64,000 nucleotides of DNA from Amphibalanus amphitrite (taxonomy: Eukaryota; Arthropoda; Thecostraca; Balanomorpha; Balanidae): positions 617,001 to 681,000 of the forward strand of contig NW_024881710.1 of the NCBI RefSeq assembly GCF_019059575.1, read 5' to 3'. Shown here one piece after another: positions 35,101 through 46,904 of the stretch (positions are counted from its first letter, which is position 1; each line of letters starts with the position of its first letter). Below the pieces are notes generated by a model. That model did no database searches. It saw only the letters and a list, made by a program, of their open reading frames with translations, and was not told the DNA's origin. Both the position numbers and the translations under genes were made by a program.

Positions 35101-38100
35101 GTATATAATGACCAAGCCGGTGAGGTTCTGCGTGATTTGCATAATGCCGCCGACCAGCCGCGAAATGTCAGTGTTGTTAGAGGCGGCCTCACACACAAAC
35201 ATTAGACATTAGATGAGTGTGTGCCTGCGCTATGTAGTGAGTTGCAGCACTTATTTGCACTGCAACACGATGCTTTTGTTTGCAGGTGGCTGATTGTTAC
35301 GTCTCCAGGGTATAACGCTACGTCTCCTCGTGTGTATGCTGGTGCACGTGCAATAATAATAAATTTTGCATCTCTCCCAGCAACCCTAACCAAATAGTCT
35401 ACAGCAGCACTGACACTGAGTGCTGGGCCTACGCCAGTCAGATGCCCTCACTGTTCTTGATGCACTCTGTCGCTGGCTTGTCTCATCAGGCATCAGTGCC
35501 AGAGATGGTTACCCGTCTAGCTCGTCCGACTCCTCGGGGCTGGTTAGCTGATCCCCCACCCCTCCTCATCGACGAACCATTTCGTACAATTTTGATCGCG
35601 TGTCAGGATTTCCTCCTTCCGAACTTACTTTCTATACGTTCAAAAAAAAAACTATAATAAGATAAACATTTTTTTTCACCAACTTGAATGATCGCTTCTA
35701 TTGGCAGGCCACGAGAACCAGTGTTATGTGAAGGATCAGGATAAATTCTACGACTCCGGCTCAACATGGACCGAGCCCGGCTGCATCAGGGGAATCTGCT
35801 CCGGAAAAGGAACGATGATTGAGCGCCAGAGGTATGCATTTTTTTGTCACATTTATCCATTTCTTGTAATAGATAGGGGTCGATAAATGTTTGGTACGTT
35901 GTCAATAACCTTGTCCTCACGCTCTGAGATGAATTAAACTTTATTTAGAGTGAGAGTAAAAAAAATAACTTTTAACTCATTACTTTTCATTATTTACCAC
36001 CATATATCATGCACAATTAGCATGATAAAAGTTTTCTGTTATGACTCTTACTCTGAGCACCTATTTGTTTTGGAAAAGCGAGGCAATCGACATTCAATCG
36101 GCTATTCGAAGGCTCATACTAAGAAACAATCAAAAAGTTTCGGATACGAACTTTTTCAATGCATCAAAAATAGGTGGCCAATGTTCCGTTGTGAAAAGGA
36201 CACGGATGTGTTGTCCAGTTTAGCCTTATCAGCAATGCACATGTCAGTATTTGCAATTGTTGAGCATTTGGTGTAGGTTGGCAGCTGTGGACGCGGCTGT
36301 GAACGATTCACTGCAGTTGTTTCTGATGTTCTGTTCCTCTGTCGCACTTCAGTGGAATGTTTCCGGTGTTTTGGTTCAGTACCTACAGCAAGCTGCGTTT
36401 TGTTGCCCTAGGTATGTAGGATATGTATTATGTAGTCTCAAGCAGTTTTCACAACGGGTTATTCGGCGAATGCACTTCGTTTGACCAAATCTGCACCAAA
36501 TCTCTTTTACAATAAATATTTTCGTATCACTAATTTATTTCAATGTTTTAATCGAAAAGTATGTCTTATAATTTGAAAATGAGGCATGTAGGTAGGCATC
36601 TGTGCAGCCCAAACGCATAACTGTTAAGAAACACACTAAACCTAATTTGACCAAATCTGCACTTGATCTGCGCCTAATCTGCACCAAACGTGTACCTACC
36701 AGATGGCCGTCTTGAAAACGGCTTTTGTTTACCTAATAGGGGAGAGTGGGGAAAGATGCCCAGGGTTTTACTATGTCATGTATTATTCGAAAATGACGAT
36801 CGGAAAGCAAAAACTTGGAGTTTCAACGGAAGCCGACATCATTTCTCTCCAAAAATATCACCCTTTCGTGCCTGAAATATTATAACTTTTTTTCCTATTA
36901 AGCATTTTCCTGAATAAGTGAAAGGGGGCATCTTACCCCACAGGGTGGGAAAGACGCCCCCTGGCGTTGGGGAAGATGCCCCCCTGCACTATAAGTGACA
37001 TAAATGGGCACGTGAATCGCCTGAACGAATCAGTAGTCCCTTCGAGCCTGCAGTAGACACCAAACGTCATCGTAAGGGCCCTCAAAAGTAGTCGTAAGGG
37101 GCTTCAGAGGTCATCGTTAGGTTCATCATAGTCCAGCGCGGCCAAACAAGCCTCCGTGGTGGCGTTCGGAGACCACTGTGGGGCCCTTATAGGTCTTCAT
37201 GACGTTTGAGGGCCCTCGAGCCCATCGTGGGGACCTCAGATGCCAGCGCGGCCCGTGGAGCCAACGTGGGAGCCCTCAAAGGATGTCGTGAAGGGGCCCT
37301 GGAGCCAATAATGGGGCCCACAGAGGCCGTCGTGAGGGCTCTCAGAGTCAGATGCCGCCCAAAAAGTCGCTGTGTGGGCCGAGAGACCGGCATGAGGAGC
37401 ACCCGACCGTACTGGACTCTCAATAGTCCCAGATCGGCTTTTGTCTCTCATCACAAGCATGTAATAAATGATTTGACGGGCTGCTTGAAGGACAGCCTAC
37501 GGATTTAGGGGGGCGTCTTTCCCCATCAGGGCAGGGGGCATCTTACCCCAAGGTACCGAAGTAACATTAAATCAGTACAATTTGTTAGCCATAAAACTAC
37601 ACCCTGAAACAAACTCTTTGGGACACAGTACACGCATGGTAATGTATCACGACTATAGCAGGGGACGCAAAAATTATCTACCTTCTTTGATATTTACAAT
37701 GTTTTGACACCCAAATATTTTTTGAAAACAGCAAATAAAAAACACGCAATCACCAGCCAGCCGCTGCCCAACTGAGCTTCGCAAATTTTTGTGCAGTTTA
37801 CAAGGCAGGTTTCCGCTTTACGCTAAAAACATTAATTTCCAGGTTCGCTTCATTGTTTCGCCGCTAAAGGGGGTGGGGCGTCTTTCCCACCCTGGGCATC
37901 TTACCCCACTCTCCCCTACCTAACTAACGCTATAACGTTGCGTGTTACGCGTTATATAAACACAACGCTATGTGCCTTTTTCGCTCGTAAGCTTTCGTCT
38001 GATAAATGCCAAACACCAGCATGGCAGAAGCACCTACGCCGCTCAGACATTAACCCGCGCCCCGTAGGGGGGGGGGCCGAAACGGCCCCCCCCCCTGTCC

Positions 38101-39434
38101 TTTTCGGTCGATATCTCCTAAACGGCTGGAGATATCGCCACGAAACTTTCAGGACCCCTCCGGGCATCAATTTTACACATTGTGACCAAAAATTTTTCCA
38201 GAGGCTATGATAGGTTGGCCACAAATGACGTCAGAATGACGTCATGTTCTGTCATTTTCGACCGAAAAAAGACCTTCGCGAGAAGACCTGTCAGGACTAC
38301 AGCTTTGAAGATACAGAAAAATGATCAAGACATAAAAGGTGTAGAATTAATAGGGCTACAAAACTGCTATCTCGAATTCTTGAAATTTTCGAGTTTTGAC
38401 CCCCAAAAATCAAAAAAAGCATTTTTTTAGATATATTCGCCAAGAAATCCAAAAAGTTTTTTGAGTTTCGAAAAAACCGGAATATATGTGATAGTGCCTA
38501 CCGTCTTCTATCTACATACCGAATTTCAGATCGATACCTCGTTTTTTGGCCAAGTTATAGCGAAAAAACTGTTCAAAAATGATGACGTCAAATTTTCAAA
38601 CTCAATTTTTGGCAATTCTAGAACTCGTAGAGCAAAACGAAGACCACCATTAGACTCCCCGTGACGAGCTGCATCGAATCGATACCCATTTTATGCAAAA
38701 ATATCAACTTTGAAATTTGACCTAATTTGACCTGACCTTGACCTGACCTTCACAAAAACGTGACCTAGGCTGGCCCCAAAGGCTGCCTAACCCACATAAT
38801 CGCATTTGTCATGTAAAATGGACCATAAAACATGTATCACACGACACATTCATATTGTGACCCCCGGTGACCTGACCTCGCTGTGACCTGACCTGGTATC
38901 AGTGACCTCAGATAGCAAAGTATGTGTTTGACGAACAATGTACCATCGATGGTTTTCAATAAATTACCAATTTACTCGCTTTCACAGCACATTTCTTGAA
39001 TTGCCTGTGAACGGTGAAAATCTGACCTTTGACCTGACCTGTGACGTCATCGGTTTGACCTAGGTCAATGAAATTTGGTCACAAGGTAGTTACCGGGTGG
39101 GGCTATCGAAGGCCGTTTGAATTTTGAAAATCGGCCGGTAACTTTCCGAGATCTTAGGGGGGCCGAAACGGCCCCCCCCCCCTACGGGTGGTAGGGTCCG
39201 CCGGTAGCCCTACGGGGCGCGGGTTAATGACGATCCCCTACTTTAGAAAATTATATAATAGAGGAGCTGACCGGTTGGACTGATCGTGGTGCGTTGTCCT
39301 GTTGCAGTTGCGGCAAGGTCAGCTGCGGCCCGAACCTGAGGCTGGTGGATGGTGACCCGGACGCGCCGTACCCCGACTGCTGCCCCTCCGGCTGTGTGCC
39401 CGTCACTCCGCCGGCCGCCGCCGCCGGCCTCTGA
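32180..39434 (+). CDS. Single VWC-domain (Vago-like) secreted protein, three exons
   Basis: Exons 32180-32282, 35708-35831 and 39308-39434 join in phase (1, 2) to 117 residues. All splice sites are canonical (G|GTAAGT, GGCAG|G, AG|GTATGC, TTGCAG|T). Residues 1-23 are a clear signal peptide (VLAALLACVTLSSAA). The mature part has eight cysteines in the single-domain von Willebrand factor C pattern: QCY, PGC, GIC, SC, SC, then DCC and SGC, with the usual W before PGC and YPDCC near the end. Arthropod members include Vago, an infection-induced secreted antiviral factor of insects and crustaceans, and many uncharacterised haemolymph proteins. Which subgroup this belongs to cannot be told from sequence alone. 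The C-terminus is a short Pro/Ala tail, and the stop lies inside a 27 bp tandem repeat. Either of two adjacent ATGs (32180, 32183) could be used. Introns of 3.4 kb each are filled with transposons. Confidence 0.85.
32330..32496. mobile_element. Fragment of a TTAA-type element in intron 1
   Basis: ACCAACCTATCATAGTCTCA, then TTTGGTGGCGATATCTGCGG and GGGGCGCGAGTTAAG, is a diverged reverse copy of the left end of the element at 38054. Only this end is present. Confidence 0.6.
32742..33781. mobile_element. TTAA-type G-hairpin element, family A, in intron 1
   Basis: TTAA flanks both sides (32738-32741, 33782-33785). Ends are CCCTCGCCGG and CCGGCGAGGG. G-run/C-run hairpins lie inside each end. The interior has AGGTCAGGTCA clusters (32930-33130, 33590-33620) and TGACGTCA at about 33252 and 33595. 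It is closely similar along its length to 40703-41731 and 45055-46087, which lie in the opposite orientation. No open frame resembles a transposase. Confidence 0.85.
33786..35707. other. Rest of intron 1 of the VWC-domain gene
   Basis: 33786-34270 is a decayed repeat (TCAGGTCATGACCTTGATCT and similar) that continues across the 32742 element from about 32600. From 34270 to 35700 I see no repeat family or coding exon that I recognise. There is a small GC-rich patch at 34480-34620. Confidence 0.4.
35832..36738. other. Intron 2 start, nothing recognised
   Basis: AT-rich intronic sequence. CCAAATCTGCACCAAATCTC is repeated here (36486) and, with CAAATCTGCACCAAATCTC, in the intergenic stretch at 31585. 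This hints at another dispersed repeat. Confidence 0.4.
36739..37916. mobile_element. TA-flanked MITE with repeated GGGCATCTTACCCC motif
   Basis: Ends GGGGAGAGTGGGGAAAGATG and CATCTTACCCCACTCTCCCC are inverted, with TA on both sides. The end motif recurs internally near 36930-36985 and 37505-37555 (GGGGGCATCTTACCCCA and its reverse). The middle (37060-37420) has degenerate repeats of GGGCCCTC and AGTCGTAAGGGG. A Tc1/mariner-type non-autonomous element is inferred. Confidence 0.85.
38054..39223. mobile_element. TTAA-type G-hairpin element, family B, in intron 2
   Basis: TTAA on both sides (38050-38053, 39224-39227). Ends CCCGCGCCCCGTAGGG and CCCTACGGGGCGCGGG. The hairpin near each end reads G-run, CCGAAACGG, C-run. 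The phrase GATATCTCCTAAACGGCTGG follows, then two TGACGTCA-like sites near 38225-38245 and an AGGTCA/TGACCT cluster at 38708-38900. It is the opposite-orientation relative of 6413-7610. Confidence 0.85.
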
Positions 39435-39525
39435 GGGCTGTGACCCTCCGCCGGCCTCTGAGGGCTGTGACCCTCCGCCGGCCTCTGAGGGCTGTGACCC
39501 TCCGCCGGCCTCTGAGGGCTGTGAC
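39421..39525 (+). repeat. 27 bp tandem repeat at the end of the VWC gene
   Basis: The unit CCGCCGGCCTCTGAGGGCTG plus TGACCCT is repeated almost four times with no changes by eye. The stop codon of the VWC-domain protein (39432-39434) falls in the first unit. In the +1 frame the whole array is open and reads PASEGCDPP repeats. Confidence 0.9.
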
Positions 39526-39876
39526 CTCCGGCCGCCGCCGTAACCGGCCCAGTGACCGCCTGTTCTGATCCCGTCGATCGCTGTTTCCCGCTCCCGTATC
39601 CGTGCCTTACCGTAAAGTGTGCGTGTCATGTGCCGCATTTGAAAGCGTCTGTCACTTAGAACTTAGAAGGCATTTTGTTCGAGGTCATCCTGACCCGGAC
39701 TGTCCTTGCAGTCTAAGCAATGTCAGTGTTTGCGTTGTTACGTCTCGTCTATCGTCACTTCCATACATCTTCGTGCTTTTCTATGTAGTTAAAAAGGTGT
39801 CTTTATGGTGGCTGTGAGATTGAATTATGCTTTCTGTTACCGTTTCTGCTTATTAAGATATACTGACCTTACTATG

Positions 39877-39882
39877 AATAAA
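39877..39882 (+). promoter_or_regulatory. Polyadenylation signal AATAAA of the VWC-domain gene
   Basis: AATAAA about 440 bases past the stop codon and just before the next TTAA-type element. Confidence 0.55.
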
Positions 39883-39913
39883 TTGACTCAACTTCTCTTG
39901 AAGTGCGTCTTAA

Positions 39914-40698
39914 CCCTCGCCCGGCGACGGGGGGTTGATGCAACCCCCTAAGGTTTTTCGCAAATAACGTAAAAACGGCGGCGCGTAGCGCATACCTTCT
40001 GGGGAAACCTTTCCGCACCTATCCTGAAAATTTCAAGTCCCGGTCTTTTCAGGTCAGGTCACCAGGTCACAAAAACCGGTACAAGGTCAGGGGAAAATGG
40101 GACTAGTTTAGCGGCAACTGAATGATAGTGTTATTCGTTGATAGCGTGGGTGCTATGGCACGTAGCGCTACCAAATTTAAAACACAACTTGGGACATCTA
40201 TTTGACACATGACCTGGGAGTTTTAGATTCCAGTAACCTGAGGTCAGGTCACAAGGTCATAAAAACCGGTACATAGTCAAAATTGCACTAAAAATGCATG
40301 GAAACTAGAGTTCTTCATCGATTTGATACAAACTTGCAGGATATGGTTAGGTCACCGAGTGCCATTATACGCACCTTAGTTTTTTTTTCAAATTCAGCTG
40401 ACCTGAGGTCATATAGAGGTCATGACAATTTTAAAGGAAATTTGCCCGAATGTGTAAAGATAAGGGATTTGTGCTTTCTTTCAACGTTTTTGTGTTGTAC
40501 CTACTTACCTTAATTTACATCTACTTGGTGCTTGCAAGCTGCAAGAACGCTTGGGTCGGGTCGACTGAGGTCAACTAAGATCAAACTACGTCTTTGCTAA
40601 TAACTTGGCACACGATGAGGCTAGAGCTTCAAAAAACGGTGTCGTTGTGTTCCTTGTGATCAGGCGGTTCGAATGATGTGCGATATGATGTATTTTGA
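39914..40698. mobile_element. Left part of a TTAA-type element (family of 49807)
   Basis: After TTAA (39910-39913) comes CCCTCGCCCGGCGACGGGG, a hairpin GGGGGGTTG-ATG-CAACCCCC, then CAAATAACGTAAAAACGGCG and AGGTCAGGTCACCAGGTCAC. No right end was found before the next insertion at 40703. It is either truncated or continued beyond it. Confidence 0.55.
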
Positions 40699-40702
40699 TT
40701 AA

Positions 40703-41731
40703 CCCTCGCCGGCCAAAGGGGGGGGTGCCGCCCCCCATAGGGTTTTTTTCGCGATAGCTCCGAACACGCTGGCGATAGAGAGCTGAAACTTGGCATACCT
40801 GACCTTTGATTCAAGGCAGATCTTTTGGCACCAACCGCATTTTTGGGTCAGGTCAGGTCACTGACCTATGACGTCATAAGTGAACCTCTGCATGGTCTTC
40901 AGATGTCGCAATTTCGCAACGCCCTCACTGCCAGGTCAGAGGAGATGTCACAGGGAAATGAAACTTGCAGGATCTAGTATCCATTATGAGTCTCACAACT
41001 TGTATATCTCGGATTTTTCCTAAAGGTCATATGAGGTCAGGTCATTTTCGTGACCTCACCATTAGGTATAAGTCAATGGGGAAAAATGAAAACTGCTATT
41101 CTGGCGCCGGGAACGATCTCCAACTATCTCAAGCACACAGAATCGTGATTTTATGCACTCCTTGCAAGGTAAGATGCGTCACTTTTGCAATGTTGATCTT
41201 GCGTGACGTCATTTATGACGTCATCAAGGTCATATTAGTTTTTCGTCAATAACTCTTGATCAAATTGAGCTAGCGAGTCGGGAAAGCCACCAATGGACTC
41301 AGGAAGACCTGCCGAATCGAATGGTATGCGACATGACTTCTTTCGACAAACTTCGTGACCTGGGGGTGCTGACCTGACCTTGACCTGAGGTCAACACCCT
41401 AAGTTGACCTGGCCCGAACAAAAAGTATATCATTCGACGCGCCTGAGCGAGGCAAACATGATGCTGCCAAAATCGCGGCTCTGCGGCCGTTTTTTTTGCG
41501 AAGTTATTCACCAAAAACTGAACCGTACCTTGGGGCATTTGACCTGACCTCAGAGGTCACCGGTTGACCTAGGACCTTAAAATCGGGTATCAATCTCTGC
41601 GTCTCGTAACGGCGCACACGCTCGTTTTTCCGCGACGCGCTAGCTCCACCAGAGGCGAAACGGCGAGGGGGGGTCGTACCCCCCCCCCCTCGGCCGGCGC
41701 GTACGTAGAAAACCAATAGGTCCGGCGAGGG
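40703..41731. mobile_element. TTAA-type G-hairpin element, family A, reverse copy
   Basis: Ends CCCTCGCCGG and CCGGCGAGGG, flanked by TTAA (40699-40702) and TTGA. Reverse complement of the element at 32742 over its whole length, with the same AGGTCA clusters and TGACGTCA sites (about 40868, 41203 and 41217). Confidence 0.85.
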
Positions 41732-41796
41732 TTGAATTAAACGTAATTAATTACTTTAAGTTCACTTAATTTTAATAATATTTTAAGTTCACTTAA

Positions 41797-42979
41797 CCCG
41801 CGCGGGGCTGGGGGGTAAATTTTACCCCCCCCCCCCTCGCGAACTTTTGCAATATCTCAAAAACGGCGGCGCGCAGCGCCGCCAAACTTTCAGTACCTTT
41901 TCTGACATCAATTTGACACGTTCTCTGAAAATTTGAGCGAAATCCGTCGGAAAATTTTTGAGAAATTCACGTTTTAGTGACGTCATGTTCGCCATTTTCG
42001 CCTCAAAAACGGCAAAATTTCAAACGCCGCTAACAACTTCATTTTAAAAGGAATCAAGGCGTAACAAAAAGGTTATACGTAGTTCTACTTTGTCTATCAA
42101 ATGGCTATCTCGGTTTTTTGAAAATTTTGGATTTTGGCCCAAATTTTTCCAAAAAACTGACTTTTTTGGGAAAATAATTATAAAATCCAAAATTTTGAGT
42201 GTATCGAAAAAACCGGAATAGGTATATGTCATAGAAGTGGTCTATGTGCACCTACATACCAATTTTTAGAAGAATCGGTTCAAAAATGTGGGAGTTATTA
42301 AACATTTTATGACGTCACGACACACACAAAATTTGAAACATGATTTTTTTTGGAAGTTTTATAGACCTCGTACGGAAACAAAAATAGCACCATTCGATTT
42401 GCCGTGAAAAACTGCATCAGATAGACACCTTTTTAGGCCTTAACAACCAACTTTAAAAATTGACCTCACTTGACCTGACCTTGACCTGACCTCGACCTGA
42501 AATTCATCCAGAGGTGGTCCATATCACTTACTGAGTGTGCCTATTGAATTCTATGAGTAAAATCACCCATAAAACATGTGTCGCACATGCCCTTTTCTAT
42601 ATTTTGTTTTTGGTGACCTGACCTGACCTGACCTGACCTGACCTTGACCTTGACCTCTGAATGATATCGTATGCAACGAATATTGTCTTGGTAGCTTAAG
42701 AACACGTTTTGGGCAATCAGTCTCAGTCCATGACTCCATTCTTCGGCAACTACGGTGCAAGGCCGATACTGTAGGAACTTGCAATTTGTACCCTTGACCT
42801 GACCTTGACCTTGACCTCAAACTTTAAATTAAGTACATGTTTTTAGTTGTTCGTGATGAGATCTTTCGATTGGCGTTTGAATTTTCCAAATCGGACCATT
42901 AGTTCGGGAGATAACAGGGGGGTAAAATTTGCACCCCCCAGCCCCGGGCGTTCGGCTGGAGACCCCAGCCCCGCGCGGG
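41797..42979. mobile_element. TTAA-type G-hairpin element, family C
   Basis: TTAA on both sides (41793-41796, 42980-42983). Ends CCCGCGCGGGGCTGGGG and CCCCAGCCCCGCGCGGG. The left hairpin is GGGGGGTAAAT paired with TTTACCCCCC. Then CAATATCTCAAAAACGGCGG, TGACGTCA, and an uninterrupted (TGACC)n run at about 42614-42650. A related truncated copy is at 50936. Confidence 0.85.
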
Positions 42980-42984
42980 TTAAA

Positions 42985-44497
42985 ATGCATTTTAACAGGA
43001 AGGGGGACCCCCTTCCCCGAAAAAAAACTTTGAATGCCTCTAGGGGCCAAAGTATAATATGTGGCGAAAAACAGACTTCTTCATTGGAATCAGCGTCCAA
43101 AACTGTACACATGGACCAGTTTTTATGAAAATCTAAGGGGGTCCCCCTTCCCCTAAAAAAAACTTTGAATGCCTCTAGGGGCCAAAGTATAATATGTGGC
43201 GAAAAACAGACTTCACCATTGGAATCAGCGTCCAAAACTGTACACATGGACCAGTTTTAATGAAAATCTAAGGGGGTCCCCCTTTCCCTAAAAAAACTTG
43301 GAATGCCTCTAGGGGCCAAAGTATAATATGTGGCGAAAAACAGACTTCACCATTGGAATCAGTGTTAAAAACTGTACAGATGGACCAGTTTTAATGAAAA
43401 TCTAAGGGGTCCCCCTTCCCCTAAAAAAAAACTAGGAATGCCTCTAGGGGCCAAAGTATAATATGTGGCGAAAAACAGACTTCATCATTGGAATCAGCGT
43501 CCAAAACTATACACATGGACCAGTTTTTATGAAAATCTAAGGGGGTCCCCCTTCCCCTAAAAAAAACTTTGAATGCCTCTAGGGGCCAAAGTATAATATG
43601 TGGCGAAAAACAGACTTCACCATTGGAATCAGCGTCCAAAACTGTACACATCTACTAGTTTTAATGAAAATCTAAGGGGGTCCCCCTTCCCCAAAAAAAC
43701 TTTGAATGCCTCTAGGGGCCAAAGCATAATATGTGGCGAAAAACAGACTTCACCATTGGAATCAGCGTTAAAAACTGTACATATGGACCGGTTTTAATGA
43801 AAATCTAAGCGGGTCCACCTTCCCCTAAAAAAAACTTGGAATGCCTCTAGGGGCCAAAGTATAATATGTGGCGAAAAACAGACTTCACCATTGGAATCAG
43901 CGTCCAAAACTGTACACATGGACCGGGTTTTATGAAAATCTAAGGGGGTTCCCCTTCCCCTAAAAAAAAAACTTTGAATGCCTCTAGGGGCCAAAGTATA
44001 ATATGTGGCGAAAAACAGACTTGACCATTGGAATCAGCGTCCAAAACTGTACACATGGACCAGTTTTAATGAAAATCTAAGGGGGTCCCCCTTCCCCTTA
44101 AAAAACTTTGAATGCCTCTAGGGGCCAAAGTATAATATGTGGCGAAAAACAGACTTCACCATTGGAATCAGCGTCCAAAACTGTACACATGGACCAGTTT
44201 TTTTTTTTAAATCTAAGGGGGTCCCCCTTCCCCTAAAAATTTTTTGAATGCCTCTAGGGGCCAAAGTATAATATGTGGCGAAAAACAGACTTCACCATTG
44301 AAATCAGCGTTAAAAACTGTACACATGGACCAGTTTTAATGAAAATCTAAGGGGGTCCCCCTTCCCCTAAAAAAAAAACTTTGAATGCCTCTAGGGACCA
44401 AAGTATAATATGTGGCGAAAAACAGATTTCACCATTGGAATCAGCGTCCAAAACTGTACACATGGACCAGTTTTTATGAAAATCTAAGGGGGTCCGA
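42985..44497. repeat. Tandem array, unit about 135 bp, about 11 copies
   Basis: Unit landmarks are AAGGGGGTCCCCCTTCCCCT, TTTGAATGCCTCTAGGGGCC, AAAGTATAATATGTGGCG, AACAGACTTCACCATTGGAA and ACTGTACACATGGACCAG. Starts of the AAGGGGG landmark are spaced 133-138 bp (43404, 43539, 43674, 43807, 43942, 44079, 44215, 44349, 44486). The minus strand is often open across two units (for example at 43247-42843), reading MCTVLDADSNGEVCFSPH-type repeats. I see no known protein in it. Confidence 0.92.
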
Positions 44498-45054
44498 ATG
44501 TGATTCTGAATGTGAATCTGAATCTGAGGCTGTCTTGACAGACGTCACTTTGAGACCAAGAAAAGACACCTGCGTGTGGTATTTAACCCCCCAAAAAGGT
44601 TTTCGCATACCCTTACAAAAGGGCGTTTTGCCCCACACCCTGGGTAATACCAAGGGTAATACGCCCACACCCATGTGCCGCAGCGAAGTGGATGGACTTG
44701 CTACTAACAGTGCATAGCCCCGTCGCTAGATGTCGCTACCAGTTGCATTTTCTGTCTGGTGGGTCCAATATATATGGCCTTGGGTACATTACGGCATTTG
44801 TGCTTTGTGGACACGAAGTTCTACCAAAGCCTCGTGTTAGATAACTGGTCGAGGCCCTACGAAGAATTTTCAGTGTCGCGATGTGGTAACCTTTGGACTG
44901 CCCGTTTGAGGCGCTCGGTGACCTGCCGCCTCGGGAGCCGTAACACGTCCTACCTATGATGACATCCCAGCGAAATGGCCAAGCCCTAAGAGGCTTTGGG
45001 CAGACGACTCTGCTGATTTCCGACTTCTTCTCTCAATCTACGGTCCTGAAATAA
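44498..45054. other. Spacer with a short (GAATCT)n-like patch
   Basis: TGTGATTCTGAATGTGAATC-type hexamer repeats at 44498-44530 adjoin the satellite. The rest is without recognisable genes. Confidence 0.4.
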
Positions 45055-46087
45055 CCCTCGCCGGACGAGGGGGGGGGCGGGTGCCGCCCCCCCCATAGGG
45101 TTTTTTCGCGATAGCTCCGAACACGCTGGCGATAGAGAGCTGAAACTTGGCATACCTGACCTTTGATCCAAGCCGGATCTTTTGACACCAACCGCATTTT
45201 TGGGTCAGGTCAGGTCACTGACCTATGACGTCATAAGTGAACCTCTGCACGGTCTTCAGATGTCGCAACTTCGCAACGCCCTCACTGCCAGAGGAGATGT
45301 CACAGGGAAATGAAACTTGCAGGATCTAGTATCCATTATGAGTCCCACAACTTGTATATCTCGGATTTTTCCTAAAGGTCATATGAGGTCAGGTCATTTT
45401 CGTGACCTCACCATTATACCTAAGTCAATGGGGAAAAATGAAAACTGCTATTCTGGCGCCGGGAACGATCTCCAACTATCTCAAGCACACCGAATCGTGA
45501 TTTGATGCACTCCTTGCAAGGTTAGATGCGTCATTTTTGCAATGTTGACCTTTCGTGACGTCATTTATGACGTCATCAAGGTCATATTAGCTTTTCGTCA
45601 ATAACTCTTGATCAAATTGAGCTAGCGAGTCGGGAAAGCCACCAATGGACTCAGAAAGGCCTGCCGAATCGAATGATATGCGACATGACCTCTTTCGACC
45701 AGCTTCGTGACCTGGGGGTGCTGACCTGACCTTGACCTGAGGTCAACACCCCAAGTTGACCTGACCCGGACAAAAAGTATATCATTCGACGCGCCTGAGC
45801 GAGGCGAACACGATGCTGCCAAAATCGGCGCTCTGCGGCCGTTTTTTGCGAAGTTATTCACCAAAAACTGAACCGTACATTGGGGCACTTGACCTGACCT
45901 CAGAGGTCACCGGTTGACCTAGGACCTTAAAATCGGGTACCAATCTCTGCGTCTTGTAACGGCGCACACGCTCGTTTTTTCCGCGACGCGCTAGCTCCAC
46001 CAGGGGCGAAACGGCGAGGGGGGGGTCGTACCCGCCCCCCCCCCCTCGGCCGGCGCGTATGTAGAAAACCAATAGGTCCGGCGAGGG
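45055..46087. mobile_element. TTAA-type element, family A, with ATAA duplication
   Basis: Ends CCCTCGCCGG and CCGGCGAGGG, both flanked by ATAA (45051-45054, 46088-46091). Same orientation as, and closely similar to, 40703-41731. The matching ATAA flanks support a 4 bp duplication that need not be exactly TTAA. Confidence 0.85.
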
Positions 46088-46624
46088 ATAATCTAAGTAC
46101 TTGCAATAGACCGAAAAGGCCTAGTGTAGCAAAACAGAGCATACAAACCGAAACGTACCTACCTGCACACAAGCTGCCTACCTAAAATGTGCGTGCTATA
46201 AATAACCAAACTGAAGCAGATTGACGGATGCGGACACGTCCGTTTGGATCCACTGAATCAATTCGCATTTTGGCCTCTATCTGTGATTGTATGAACTGAG
46301 TGTACAGCCCTGCTCCGGACTGACAGCTACCCCATCCCGGTGGCCTGGCAGGGTATTTTTAAACTGTTTTACGGTTTAACCTTCGCACCTAGCCTGACCC
46401 TTTTTCATTACGTGGCAGGCTAGACTCAAGAGGGGTTGATCGTCCTAAGACCCCTACCAAATTGCGATTGATATGCTTACTCATATCAAATGACGGGTAA
46501 TAGTTATCACTGTGGCGCACTGCATGGCTGCCAGAATCCACATAACCAACGCAGATCTTTTCGTAAAGCATCGCTAGTTTTGAACCCTTGCTTGACTTTT
46601 CTAAAATCTAATTTAGCTTTGCTT

Positions 46625-46790
46625 CATCTCCCTTTCTGTTCATTTCCGTTCCGTTTCATTTCGATTACAATTCCGTTGCCATTCTGTTTCAGTTTCGTTC
46701 CCGTTCCGTTTCCAATTCGTTCCTTTACCTACTTTTGAAATTAATCCTGTTTCTGTTAATTCGTGTCCGTTCCATTTTGGTTCCATTATG
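46625..46790. repeat. (TTCCGTTTC)n-type low-complexity tract, part 1
   Basis: Pyrimidine-rich imperfect repeats of CATTTCCGTTCCGTTTC. The same composition resumes at 47545-47575 and 48560-48955. The LINE remnant and the TA-flanked element lie between. Confidence 0.75.
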
Positions 46791-46904
46791 AAAATGCGCA
46801 CTGAAAAGACCCTATCAACTTAACAAAACTGGTATTGTTTCAACTCGCTAAAAATGAGCCACAGAAAACCAAACTCATTTTGATAGGAATGATCGTCAGA
46901 ACAT

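Noticed and set aside
40965..41252. Matching open frames at 33323-33511, 40965-41252 and 45317-45505 (MQDLVSIMSLTTCISRIF...) as a conserved gene
   Set aside because: All three lie at the same place in family A TTAA-type elements. They are shared because the elements are copies, and no transposase or other domain is recognisable.
42843..44674. Minus-strand open frames in the 135 bp array as a gene with internal repeats
   Set aside because: Frames break between units through indels, there is no start or promoter pattern, and hydrophobic and charged residues follow the DNA repeat.
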